From NCBI RefSeq assembly GCF_028657945.1, contig NZ_CP059693.1, positions 4,960,001 through 5,024,000 on the forward strand: a stretch of 64,000 nt of DNA, read 5' to 3'. The DNA comes from Thalassomonas haliotis (GTDB lineage: Bacteria > Pseudomonadota > Gammaproteobacteria > Enterobacterales > Alteromonadaceae). The notes below the pieces were generated by a model that had not been told where the DNA came from, did no database searches, and saw nothing but the letters and a program-made list of their open reading frames with translations. Within the stretch, counting starts at the first letter, position 1; each line of letters starts with the position of its first letter. This document shows, piece by piece, positions 34,264-42,829 of the stretch. The translations under genes were made by a program, and so were the position numbers.

Positions 34264-35295
34264 TTAGCGAGACCTGCCATATAATTTGAGACGTCTTTCT
34301 ACGCAGGCAGAGCGCTTAATATTAGGCCCGGTGTCTGCATTTAAAGACTGCAAGTTATCCAACTTTTTACCGTGTTCCTCATAAAGTATGCCTAAGCTTG
34401 TTTGGAAGTCATGCGCTGCTATTTTAGGGATATCTATCTCGTCGATGGGCACTAAATTATATCGCTCCCGCCGTTTATCCAACATCTGAGAAAATACTTT
34501 TACCTCATGTTTAATATCGTCAAAATCTTGGGGAGAGAGCACATTATCGGGGTTTAATGTGCTGTTAAATGGCTCATCGCGATCAAGAGTCATAAGGTAA
34601 TCAGCTAATAGTGAAGTATCATAGCGGCTCACACCATAAAACACATACATTAAAGCCTCTTTTATATGCCATTTTACCTTAGCCGTCACCCTTTGTTTTT
34701 TACGGTATTCAGAGCTTGCCGCAGACAGCTCAAGAGAGTAAAGCGATAATAGCCCAAGGGAGGTATCACCAAATATCACCAGTTTACGTGCTATGTCGAC
34801 TCTCACATCTAAACTTAAGTCAAACCTTTGCAGCGCGGCAATCATTGCATAGCGATCATTATTGTCAACTTGCGCCAGTAAATTTTCTTTGCTCATTTCG
34901 CGATAAGGCTCTATTAAATCAGCGCTTGGTCGGTCGCTATAATTACCATCAGGGTCTTGTGTATTAAAATAAATCCGGCCTCTTGCTCTCTCCCAGTCCG
35001 CTGATTCTTGGTTGGCAAATTGCAAGTCGGCTTCCGTTAAATCTATACTCCTGAAGCACCAGTCACCTTCATAGGGGATTTTTTTAGGGCTTAAATCGGG
35101 ACTTGTATTATTTATCTGGGTTGCTTTTGCCTGACTATTCGTTTGAGGCGGTGGCTCAAGGGGAGACATATCACTTTGTTGATGACGCTTTTCAACGACA
35201 GAAGACTCTGCTATTACTGAATTGCTCTCAGTACCAAGCTGAGCCAGATAAAAAACACTCCCGAAAGCAAAAACAGCAATCGTTTTTTTTCTCAT
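34264..35295 (-). CDS. Membrane-anchored helical-repeat protein, orphan copy
   Basis: The 343-residue protein has an N-terminal anchor (KKTIAVFAFGSVFYLAQL), a Ser/Gln-rich linker and a helical periplasmic domain beginning at DWCFRSIDLTEADL. The region NNDRYAMIAALQRFDLSLDVR and GDTSLGLLSLYSLELSAA looks like an alpha-solenoid. Two conserved Cys (WCF and SACVERR near the end) could form a disulfide. It is nearly identical to its neighbour at 35626-36666 but has no secreted six-Cys gene directly upstream. Function unknown; it may be a spare partner or immunity-like protein. Confidence 0.7.
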   Translation of the reverse strand: MRKKTIAVFAFGSVFYLAQLGTESNSVIAESSVVEKRHQQSDMSPLEPPPQTNSQAKATQINNTSPDLSPKKIPYEGDWCFRSIDLTEADLQFANQESADWERARGRIYFNTQDPDGNYSDRPSADLIEPYREMSKENLLAQVDNNDRYAMIAALQRFDLSLDVRVDIARKLVIFGDTSLGLLSLYSLELSAASSEYRKKQRVTAKVKWHIKEALMYVFYGVSRYDTSLLADYLMTLDRDEPFNSTLNPDNVLSPQDFDDIKHEVKVFSQMLDKRRERYNLVPIDEIDIPKIAAHDFQTSLGILYEEHGKKLDNLQSLNADTGPNIKRSACVERRLKLYGRSR

Positions 35296-35320
35296 TGATT
35301 TACCTTAATATTATGACTTA

Positions 35321-35355
35321 AAGGTATATGCTAAGGCATTCTTGGCATATACCTT
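35321..35355. promoter_or_regulatory. Inverted repeat upstream of the orphan partner gene
   Basis: AAGGTATATGC and GCATATACCTT form a perfect 11-bp inverted repeat with a 13-base spacer, 25 bases before the start codon. A similar one (AAGGTATATG/CATATACCTT, 36692-36726) precedes the second copy. It is either a regulator site or a transcript hairpin separating the genes. Confidence 0.45.
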
Positions 35356-35625
35356 CCGATGTTAGGGGAGCTTGATTTTTAGCCTACACAGTGGGTTTTA
35401 ATGTGAAGCCTTCAGTCATACTTATGAATACGTCGAGATCATGCTCCTTAGAATATGACCACATTTAAACGCATTGCGATGAACTTAGCCCATTTGAGTC
35501 CAATCAAAGACTGCATAAAAGGGAAGCTAAAACAGGCTGCGTAGCCTGATGATGCCAGGGAAAAGCTCATACTTGCCTAAAAAACAACAAGTATGATTTT
35601 ACCCTGGCATAAGGGCTACTCGCGA

Positions 35626-36666
35626 TTAGCGAGACCTGCCATATTCTTTAAGACGTCTTTCTACGCAGGCAGAGCGCTTAATATTAGGCCCGCTATCTGC
35701 ATTTAAAGACTGCAAGTTATCCAACTTTTTACCGTGTTCCTCATAAAGTATGCCTAAGCTTGTTTGGAAGTCATGCGCTGCTATTTTAGGGATATCTATC
35801 GCGTCGATGGGCACTAAATTATATTGCTCCCGCCGTTGATCCAACATCTGAGAAAATACTTTTACCTCATGTTTAATATCGTCAAAATCTTGGGGAGAGA
35901 GCACATTATCGGGGTTTAATGTGCTGTTAAATGGCTCATCGCGATCAAGCTTACTAAGATAACTACGTAGTAGTGTAATATCATACCGGCTCACACCATA
36001 AAACACATACATTAAAGCCTCTTTTATATGCCATTTTACCTTAGCCGTCACCCTTTGTTTTTTACGGTATTCAGCTCTTGCCGCAGACAACTCAAGAGAG
36101 TAAAGCGATAATAACCCAAGGGAGGTATCACCAAATATCACCAGTTTACGTGCTATGTCGACTCTCACATCTAAACTTAAGTCATACCTTTGCAGCGCGG
36201 CAATCATTGCATAACGATCATTATTGTCAACCTGCGCCAGTAAATTTTCTTTGCTCATTTCGCGATAAGGCTCTATTAAATCAGCGCCTGGCCGGTCGCT
36301 ATAGTTACCATCAGGATCTTGTGTATTAAAAAAAATCCGGCCTCTTGTCCTCTCCCAATCATCTGATTCTTGGTTGGCAAATAGCAAGTCGGCTTCCGTT
36401 AAATCTACAGTCCTGAAGCACCAGTCACCTTCATAGGGAATTTTTTTAGGGCTTAACTCGGAACTGGTATTGTTTATCTGGGTTTGTTTTGCCTGACTAT
36501 TCGTTTGAGGCTGCTGTTCAAAGAGAGACTTATTACTTTGTTGATGACGCTTTTCAACAACAGAAGACTCGGCTATTAAAGGATTACTCTCGTTATCAAA
36601 CATAGCCAGATAAAAAACACTCCCGAAAGCGAGTACAACAAGCACAACAATCGCTTTTTTTCTCAT
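35626..36666 (-). CDS. Membrane-anchored helical-repeat partner of six-Cys protein A
   Basis: This 346-residue paralogue of the 34264-35295 product has the same anchor, linker and helical periplasmic domain. Differences cluster in the linker and in one helix (YDITLLRSYLSKLD against YDTSLLADYLMTLD). It lies 84 bases downstream of the six-Cys secreted gene A on the same strand. The pairing resembles effector and immunity genes, but no toxin or immunity family is recognised. Both should be periplasmic. Confidence 0.7.
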   Translation of the reverse strand: MRKKAIVVLVVLAFGSVFYLAMFDNESNPLIAESSVVEKRHQQSNKSLFEQQPQTNSQAKQTQINNTSSELSPKKIPYEGDWCFRTVDLTEADLLFANQESDDWERTRGRIFFNTQDPDGNYSDRPGADLIEPYREMSKENLLAQVDNNDRYAMIAALQRYDLSLDVRVDIARKLVIFGDTSLGLLSLYSLELSAARAEYRKKQRVTAKVKWHIKEALMYVFYGVSRYDITLLRSYLSKLDRDEPFNSTLNPDNVLSPQDFDDIKHEVKVFSQMLDQRREQYNLVPIDAIDIPKIAAHDFQTSLGILYEEHGKKLDNLQSLNADSGPNIKRSACVERRLKEYGRSR

Positions 36667-36750
36667 AGATTTACCTTAATATGATGATTTTAAGGTATAT
36701 GCTAAGGCATTCCTGACATATACCTTTCTATAATTAGGTCTGCTTGATTA

Positions 36751-37350
36751 TTAACCAGGACAGTGGGTGGCAATATGCAGTGCTCTATTTATCTTACACT
36801 GTCCAAAAAGCCGGTCACGTGTAGCCGCCGCTGAATTTACACACTTATCATAATCGGGCGATGTTACCGAGGCGCTTACAATAGCACCACTACCGCCAAC
36901 TTGCACTGTCCCTTTTGAATTACATACCTTGTCGAGCGTTGCTTCATATTTACTTAAAGGCCCCTCAAGACAAATTTCATAATTTAGCTCGGCCTTATCT
37001 ATACATTTTGCCCTTGTATCTTCTTTCTCTTTCTCTTTCTCTTCCTCTTCTTCTTCTTTTTTCGGGTCAGGTTTAGGGGTTAATGGCGTACTACCACTTG
37101 TCGCCCCGGAAACTCCACCATCGCCACCACCAGCATTACCTGTGCCACCAGAGCCACCGAGTACAGCCCCGCCTCCTGTACCTCCCCACCGCTCTAAAGC
37201 ATCATTACCGGGTTCACTTGAGACGCAACCTTCTGTGGTATCCCCACAACCAGCAAACACTGTAGATAAGGCAAAGTGAAATTCATTATTATCGAAGGAA
37301 AAGTTAACTTGCATTAAAGCAAGGATTAAAAGTAATTTTACGGTTTTCAT
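36751..37350 (-). CDS. Secreted Gly-rich protein A with six-cysteine C-terminal domain
   Basis: The 199-residue protein begins with a hydrophobic signal (MKTVKLLLILALMQVNFSF); FAGC at residues 32-35 could be a lipobox but is far from the start. A Gly-rich segment (GGTGGGAVLGGSGGTGNAGG) and an acidic Glu/Lys linker follow. The C-terminal domain has six Cys spaced 10-15-26-14-11 and ends HCPG. The first ~105 residues and upstream DNA are nearly identical to gene B at 39689-40285, while linker and C-terminus differ. Function unknown; the layout suggests a polymorphic secreted protein. Confidence 0.72.
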   Translation of the reverse strand: MKTVKLLLILALMQVNFSFDNNEFHFALSTVFAGCGDTTEGCVSSEPGNDALERWGGTGGGAVLGGSGGTGNAGGGDGGVSGATSGSTPLTPKPDPKKEEEEEEKEKEKEDTRAKCIDKAELNYEICLEGPLSKYEATLDKVCNSKGTVQVGGSGAIVSASVTSPDYDKCVNSAAATRDRLFGQCKINRALHIATHCPG

Positions 37351-37656
37351 TAATAAATTAAATCCATTATTTTTTATTGGAGAGAATGCCGAAGGCCTTA
37401 GCTCTTTATGAAAAGAAGGGGAGTCAGTACAACATTCCGTGTAGAACCTGATAATTCTGGGCGGCGGGTATAGACAAATTAAAAATTAGAGTAAACACAC
37501 CAAAACAAAAAAGTATAAAAAAGGTTAACTTTTTGTTTTTATCATCAAAAAATAAGTGAACCCCCAATAAAAAAGACCTTATGGTAAATGCTGCTCTCTG
37601 TAGAAATTGGCGAAATGAAAGATGCCGTCACTAACCGCGACTAAGCGTTAAAAATA
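37072..37656 (-). repeat. ~585-bp near-identical repeat, copy 1
   Basis: It covers the 5' coding part of six-Cys gene A and about 300 bases upstream of it. The other copy is at 40007-40591, offset 2935 bases, with only scattered differences. The upstream part contains no gene and presumably carries the promoter. Confidence 0.9.
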
Positions 37657-37676
37657 AAATAGTGTGATCTTATTGC

Positions 37677-37704
37677 AAAAAACGGGGAACAACTTGGTTC
37701 CCCG
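37677..37704 (-). terminator. Rho-independent terminator of the ankyrin-like gene
   Basis: CGGGGAAC/GTTCCCCG (37683-37704) has a six-base loop, and six As at 37677-37682 give a T-run on the minus strand, directly after the stop of the 641-residue gene. Confidence 0.8.
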
Positions 37705-37710
37705 GGAAGA

Positions 37711-39636
37711 TTAAATTTTCAACTGCGGATATAAAGTCACTAATTTTGTATATAACTCTTTCTTCTTTTTAGCAAAAGAAGCTACATATTGCTTATGAAA
37801 ATCAGTAATAGTTGCTCCGCCGTTAACTAAAGCATCAACATAGCGAATATCTTCAGGATAAAAATATAACTCACTGATAGCCTTGCTGAGCGGAGCATTT
37901 AAACCTTTGGCTGGATCAGGGCTAACCCCAATATTGATAAGAAAGTTAAGACTATTTAACTTTTTCCCTCCAACCGCAGCTGTAATAGCATTGTTGCCCA
38001 TAGAATCAACAAAGTGAAAATTATAACCATGTCGATAAAGGGATTGCAGTACATCTACATTACATTTATTAATTATTGTCGCGAATATATTAGGGTCTAT
38101 TTCTGCCCCTTGTTCTATTAACTTTATTAGCTGCTGAGAATCAGCATTTGCTAATAGTGCAAATAAAAAACTAACATTAAGTTGCTCTTGTTCGCTCAGT
38201 TCAACATATTCTAATCGCTCTGCCAAAGCCGTTTGCCACTCACCTTGCTTGAGTAGTTGAGCAATCCGCTTGGTAATCTCCCGCTGCTTAGGCTCAGCTA
38301 TTAGTTCATTGCTCTTTTCACTATTTTTATCAACTTCATATTTTTCTAACTCCTTTTGACGTAAAAGTTGCAATTGTTGCTCAAACTTAGATGAATCAAA
38401 ATTAGCAACTAAAAGCTCTTGCTCACTTTTTTCTTTATCTGCCACTGAGAAAATACTACTAACTAACTTTTTCTTCAGTTTCAATGAGGTTAAACAAACT
38501 CCATCATCATTTAAATCGGCCATAGCCTTAGTAAAAATGTTACTAACAGCTTCATCTCTGATATTTTTTTCGTGTTTTGACAAGCTTTGATAATCAAACT
38601 TTACAATCACTTGTGGGTGAGATTGCAAATACGAGTCAGATAATTGCAGCTTTAATAGCAGTGAAGTATCTTTCTTGTTGGGAATAATGCCGTATTCGAG
38701 TAATAAAGTAATAAATTGCTCTAATAAATGAACATCTTTGATTTCAGCAGCATAATCCAAAGCATTCTCTCGGTATTTTAAAGGTGAGGGGCTTACTCCC
38801 TCAGCAAGCCAATAACTGGCACTATCAAGCATTTCACTTTGAACAGCTAAGGTCGCTAATGTATGAATATTTTCTTGAGAATAAAAAACTTGATTAACAT
38901 CCCCAACGAAGTGTTCATTCAGCAATTGTAATATTACGATTGAAAACCCTTCAGTAGTAGACTCCACCAAATCGGAAAAATAAACAGGCACTTCAACCGC
39001 CATTAATTCATTAATGACTGTTATAGCTTTAGCTTCTGTATCCTCAATTTTCTGGCTTTTTAATGCGGTTAAAAAGAGCTGTACCGGGGAGTATAACTTT
39101 TGATCCAGTAAAATCATCTTATCCAGAGGGATATGCCCATTTCTATACAAAGATAATAACTTTTCTACATCGGCATCCTGTAATAACTGAGCGATTAATT
39201 TTCTCTGTTCAAAATTAATAAAGTTGCTATTGAGTCCAACAAGAGAAGTTACATTTTTCCGGTCATCTCCCCTTAAAAATCTATGCCCTCTGGATGTACC
39301 AACCCCAGTTTCAATTAACACTTGATCAATAACTTTACGACTGGCATTACTTTCATTCAGTTGCACCAATAAATCTTGTATCAGTTGCTTTTTTTCATAC
39401 CAATTCACTTGAGGCTTTTGTAATTTAAACAAATCCTTACACTGAGAAGCTATAACTTGAGTTTGCTCACCAACCACACCTTGCTTAATTAAAGACGGCG
39501 TATCACTAGCCTCAAGTTCTTGAATAACTTGCTGTCTATCTTCATTAGATATCAGTTCTTGCTGAACATCATAACTAAAAAAATAAACAACAACCAAGAG
39601 GAGTAAAGTGGTAATAAAGTAAAACTTAACCTTCAT
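37711..39636 (-). CDS. Membrane-anchored ankyrin-like repeat protein, partner of six-Cys protein B
   Basis: The 641-residue protein starts with one membrane helix (FYFITTLLLLVVVYFFSY). The rest is helical and should be periplasmic. The C-terminal third has ankyrin-like repeats: QLIKLIEQGAEIDPNIF, VLQSLYRHGYNFHFVDSMGN with NAITAAVGG, LNFLINIGVSPDPAKG and VDALVNGGATITDF; weaker ones occur in the middle (SYWLAEGVSPSPLKYRENALD). A Glu/Lys-rich coiled region lies near residue 410-450. It follows six-Cys gene B by 52 bases. Ankyrin-repeat partners often bind a cognate protein; an immunity role is inference. Confidence 0.72.
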   Translation of the reverse strand: MKVKFYFITTLLLLVVVYFFSYDVQQELISNEDRQQVIQELEASDTPSLIKQGVVGEQTQVIASQCKDLFKLQKPQVNWYEKKQLIQDLLVQLNESNASRKVIDQVLIETGVGTSRGHRFLRGDDRKNVTSLVGLNSNFINFEQRKLIAQLLQDADVEKLLSLYRNGHIPLDKMILLDQKLYSPVQLFLTALKSQKIEDTEAKAITVINELMAVEVPVYFSDLVESTTEGFSIVILQLLNEHFVGDVNQVFYSQENIHTLATLAVQSEMLDSASYWLAEGVSPSPLKYRENALDYAAEIKDVHLLEQFITLLLEYGIIPNKKDTSLLLKLQLSDSYLQSHPQVIVKFDYQSLSKHEKNIRDEAVSNIFTKAMADLNDDGVCLTSLKLKKKLVSSIFSVADKEKSEQELLVANFDSSKFEQQLQLLRQKELEKYEVDKNSEKSNELIAEPKQREITKRIAQLLKQGEWQTALAERLEYVELSEQEQLNVSFLFALLANADSQQLIKLIEQGAEIDPNIFATIINKCNVDVLQSLYRHGYNFHFVDSMGNNAITAAVGGKKLNSLNFLINIGVSPDPAKGLNAPLSKAISELYFYPEDIRYVDALVNGGATITDFHKQYVASFAKKKKELYTKLVTLYPQLKI

Positions 39637-39688
39637 ATTTTCCCTGCCCTAAAGTAATTCACAATAAAAATTAGATTACAATTTGTGA

Positions 39689-40285
39689 CTAAACACAATC
39701 TTTCAAATCATTCGTTCTAGTCTCAATACAAAGAGCATTTAATGTAAAATATCTATCATCATGTTTCTGAGTACAACTATAAATTGCGTCGGTAACGTCT
39801 CCAGCTCCAACAACACTTGATGCTACATTCGTTGGAGCAGCACTCTGTTTACACTCATTATATGTGGTCTTCGCTTTATAGGTTGCCGTATTCTGACACT
39901 GCGCAAACTCCCCGTTCGCTTCAATTATACATACCTCTTTTTTATCCGCTTCATTTTTCTCCGTTTCCTCTACTTCCTCTTCTTCCTCTTCTTCTTTCTC
40001 TTCTTCTTTAGGGGTTGATGGCGTACTACCACTTGTCGCCCCGGAAACTCCACCATCGCCACCACCAGCATTACCTGTGCCACCAGAGCCACCAAGTACA
40101 GCCCCGCCTCCTGTACCTCCCCACCGCTCTAAAGCATCATTACCTGGTTCACTTGAGACGCAACCTTCTGTGGTATCCCCACAACCAGCAAACACTGTAG
40201 ATAAGGCAAAGTGAAATTCATTATTATCGAAGGAAAAGTTAACTTGCATTAAAGCAACGATTAAAAGTAATTTTACGGTTTTCAT
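39689..40285 (-). CDS. Secreted Gly-rich protein B with six-cysteine C-terminal domain
   Basis: The 198-residue protein has the same signal, Gly-rich region and start of linker as gene A. After a very acidic linker the C-terminal domain differs in sequence but keeps six Cys spaced 10-14-25-14-10, within one residue of protein A at every gap. It ends DCV. Like A it is followed by a membrane-anchored helical-repeat gene, here ankyrin-like. The common N-terminus with a diverged C-terminus fits module exchange by recombination in the shared 585-bp repeat. Confidence 0.72.
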   Translation of the reverse strand: MKTVKLLLIVALMQVNFSFDNNEFHFALSTVFAGCGDTTEGCVSSEPGNDALERWGGTGGGAVLGGSGGTGNAGGGDGGVSGATSGSTPSTPKEEEKEEEEEEEVEETEKNEADKKEVCIIEANGEFAQCQNTATYKAKTTYNECKQSAAPTNVASSVVGAGDVTDAIYSCTQKHDDRYFTLNALCIETRTNDLKDCV

Positions 40286-40591
40286 TAATAAATTAAATCC
40301 ATTATTTTTTATTGGAGAGAATGCCGAAGGCCTTAGCTCTTTATGAAAAGAAGGGGAGTCAGTACAACATTCCGTGTAGAACCTGATAATTCTGGGCGGC
40401 GAGTATAGACAAATTAAAAATTAGAGTAAACACACCAAAACAAAAAAGTATAAAAAAGGTTAACTTTTTGTTTTTATCATCAAAAAATAAGTGAACCCCC
40501 CAATAAAAAAGACCTTATGGTAAATGCTGCTCTCTGTAGAAATTGACGAAATGAAACATACCGTCACTAATGCGACCAAGCGTTAAAAATA
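40007..40591 (-). repeat. ~585-bp near-identical repeat, copy 2
   Basis: Second copy of the repeat at 37072-37656, covering the 5' coding part of gene B and its upstream region. Similarity stops abruptly after GCGTTAAAAATA. From 40592 to 40761 no gene is seen. Confidence 0.9.
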
Positions 40592-40761
40592 CTGCCCTGC
40601 CCTTACAGATTTTTACAGTTTCCAACGCTTTCCCCTCAACTCCTTCACTGAATAGAACACAGCTAGCAAACTAGTCCCTCAGGACCCATATAAGAGGATT
40701 TAGTTGATAAGTGACAGATTGGAAACGCCCTCAGATTTGATTACAGAGAACGTTATTTTAG

Positions 40762-40935
40762 TTATTTATAAGAAGTTTTCTCTACAGTCACCTTTAACCT
40801 GTCTAAGCTGATCCCGTGGGTATAGTGCTTGTTGGTCTTATGGCCTAGAATCTGCTGTGTGATAACCTCGTTAGCCAGTTTATTAACTTTATATTCGGCC
40901 CCTTTTATTTCTGGCTGTACATGAAAGTTTTCGGA
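40762..40935 (-). pseudogene. Tyrosine recombinase (phage-type integrase) 3' remnant
   Basis: A 57-residue frame with no start encodes the typical end of a tyrosine recombinase: NEVITQQILGHKTNKHYTHG followed by ISLDRLKVTVEK. LGH and the following Tyr match the catalytic His region and nucleophile positions of phage integrases. A stop codon lies immediately upstream in frame and no N-terminal domain is visible, so only the tail survives. It marks the edge of the accessory array. Confidence 0.72.
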
Positions 40936-41049
40936 TTAAACAGTTGGTCAAATGCGGATAAGATAAAAACCCGCCAAGTTTACAAGAAAACCGTGTAAAC
41001 CAAAAGCCGGTTGCTAAAATGCAATTTTCTAATAAATGGAAGTATTACA

Positions 41050-42114
41050 ATGAAAATGATTTCACTCTTCATAATCACAGCGGCAATCAACCTTTTAGCC
41101 ATTAGCCCAGCTGAGGCACAAGAACACAATCTGCCAGTATACTCCTGCGATACTTGTAGCGCAGCTAAAGCGATTACTGTTGCAAAACAACATTCAAACC
41201 CGCTTGAATGCCATTGGAACAATCCCCCTGGCACTACACCACAACCGGGAGATCAATATTGTGAAACAACATACAAATTATTAGCTGTCGCAAATCCATT
41301 AACACGCGAATCGTGGAAATTCAAAGTAACCACAAGTTCAAACAATATTTACGAAAAACTTATAACGGTAGAGCAAATAAACTTTCTAGAACAAGAGTCT
41401 GAACTTATTAGTTCTTTCTTTAATATTGACCATGAATTCCGCGAGGCTGTAACTGATGCTGCTACGACCATAATGAGCAACAAAAAAAATAACATACTGA
41501 GTTCTAGTGAAGATTGCTCCAGTCACCCGGCAAGTTATTTCACATCGCAAGGTAAGCAAAAAATAGAAGATCAGATGACGGCACAAATTACCCGAGAATT
41601 AAATGGTAATAGTTGGTTTGATCATATAACCGAGAAAACATGGACAGGTGGCTCATTTAGCTTAGGTAAAGATAACGTTAGTATAGGAGTACAATTCGAT
41701 AAAGATGAACGCCCTGTATTCACTCACGCTATTTTTGGCGACCCGTTAGATAATATACTTGCTTTCAAAGTAGGGTACAGCGGCGAATATTTATATTCAA
41801 GCCACAAAAGATTGGCACTCTCTTACGAATTACAAAAAGGTGCCAGTCGCATCGAAGGTTTTATTTTAAGTCAGTTGGATAACAGCCATGTCGATATGCG
41901 TGGTATGGAATTTAGCCAGTGTTTTATAGCGTTTTTTGAAGACCTTTTAGCAAGTGATGTAGAAGAAATGATTTCAAGAAGTGCAGGAGGATTTCCCGTA
42001 TCTCCAACCATTGGTTGGGGTGGTATGGGTGGTGGCGGTGGTTTATGCACTACCACAGTTCATACCAGAGCAGGAAACCGCCAGCAAACATTTATTTTCC
42101 CGGTATCTTGCTAG
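41050..42114 (+). CDS. Exported Cys-containing protein with Gly-rich C-terminal tail
   Basis: I start at the ATG at 41050, which gives a clean signal peptide (MKMISLFIITAAINLLAISPAEA, cleavage before QEHN) and has a GGAAG site. The mature part has a Cys pair (YSCDTCSAAK) and further Cys at ECHW and YCET, a helical middle, then a beta-rich region and a tail GWGGMGGGGGLCTTTVHT ending in PVSC. It is unrecognised. The GGGGGLCT tail recalls the Gly/Cys-rich frame after the S41 gene and the Gly-rich six-Cys proteins of this island. Confidence 0.68.
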   Translation: MKMISLFIITAAINLLAISPAEAQEHNLPVYSCDTCSAAKAITVAKQHSNPLECHWNNPPGTTPQPGDQYCETTYKLLAVANPLTRESWKFKVTTSSNNIYEKLITVEQINFLEQESELISSFFNIDHEFREAVTDAATTIMSNKKNNILSSSEDCSSHPASYFTSQGKQKIEDQMTAQITRELNGNSWFDHITEKTWTGGSFSLGKDNVSIGVQFDKDERPVFTHAIFGDPLDNILAFKVGYSGEYLYSSHKRLALSYELQKGASRIEGFILSQLDNSHVDMRGMEFSQCFIAFFEDLLASDVEEMISRSAGGFPVSPTIGWGGMGGGGGLCTTTVHTRAGNRQQTFIFPVSC

Positions 42115-42347
42115 AACGTGTTGATCTTGGCGGTATAAAAAGTAGACGGCATGAAGACAAGGTATAATTGATTTCACCAAAAAAAGTTACGCCCCATCAA
42201 CATGCCAAGACTAATTAATGGAACGCTTGAAGGCATTATCTGCATCGGTTCACACCTAAAATCTGGGTGTGGCTTCAACTAACAGTGGGAACGACTGCTA
42301 ATTAATGCCACAGAGCGGTCATTAACATTAGAGCTATGACTATTCAT

Positions 42348-42652
42348 TTAGATTAGATTTTGTATTGATAACGCCTTGCTCAGCGGCAGATAGGAGGGGC
42401 GCGTATTTTTGCTTTGCAAAAATCGTGACGCTTTTGCCTGTCCGCTGTAGCTATTTGTTATAGGCTTTTTCTTACTATGACCAAACTTGCTTTTCACGGG
42501 TTTTGCTAAAACAGTAATAGCAAAAATTAATAGCAATATCGTAAATGCAGCATTCCGGAAGTAAGCAAAAAATGCCCACGCTAATAAAGCACAAATGATA
42601 CCAGCGGCAAATTAGTTGGATGCAATTCCCAAAGTTTTTCAAAAGTGAGCAC
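42348..42652 (-). pseudogene. Frameshifted small membrane-protein cassette gene
   Basis: On the minus strand a GTG at 42652 with GGAGG seven bases upstream opens MLTFEKLWELHPTNLPL. The sense then continues in another frame as AGIICALLAWAFFAYFRNAA, FTILLLIFAITVLAKP and a Lys-rich end running into the attC-like site. One missing base near TTTGCCGC explains the break. It looks like a small inner-membrane protein gene inactivated by a frameshift. Confidence 0.5.
42367..42465 (-). repeat. attC-like integron recombination site 1
   Basis: Read on the minus strand it starts GCCTATAACAAATAGC and ends AAGGCGTTATC. An internal imperfect hairpin (GCAAAAATACGCG region) and paired ACAGCGGACAGG / CCTATCTGCCGCTG parts give the folded attC shape. 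Confidence 0.6.
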
Positions 42653-42725
42653 AGCATATCCTCCATAATTTCTGCATTTATTGTCTAACTACAGGATATA
42701 TTGAGTAATTGTGGCTAGCACTGAA

Positions 42726-42829
42726 GCCTAACGCCCATTTAAGGGGCTAATAATAGTTTGCTAAAATGTGCAGCGAAGCGGAACCGAGCCAACTGTTACG
42801 AATCCGACTTTAAGGCTTTGTTATATGCC
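42726..42829 (-). repeat. attC-like integron recombination site 2
   Basis: On the minus strand it opens GGCATATAACAAAGCC, overlapping the last codons of the serine hydrolase gene, and ends AAATGGGCGTTAGGC, with GTTAGGC matching the core GTTRRRY. Inner parts contain inverted repeats around CGGTTCCGCTTCGCTGC. Confidence 0.68.

Larger units (their letters stand above)
33991..36721 (-). repeat. Two tandem ~1.36-kb units
   Basis: Unit A (33991-35350) and unit B (35351-36721) are highly similar along their length, each carrying one partner-type gene plus its 3' flank. A degenerate start of a third copy follows at 36722. Each unit's flank includes a hairpin just after the gene (GCCAGGG/CCCTGGC ends, CATACTTG/CAAGTATG inner stem). 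Confidence 0.85.

Noticed and set aside
37083-37265. Plus-strand His/Leu/Pro-rich frame (and its twin at 40015-40200)
   Set aside because: Antisense shadow of the Gly-rich coding repeat; the His/Pro content mirrors GGT/GGC codons.
42178-42261. 27-codon frame MPRLINGTLEGII... as an IS transposase start
   Set aside because: Too short, with no terminal inverted repeats or further transposase sequence nearby.
42475-42666. 63-codon Cys-rich minus-strand frame starting at 42666
   Set aside because: It reads through the cassette in the wrong frame; the membrane-protein sense lies in the other frames with a better GTG start.
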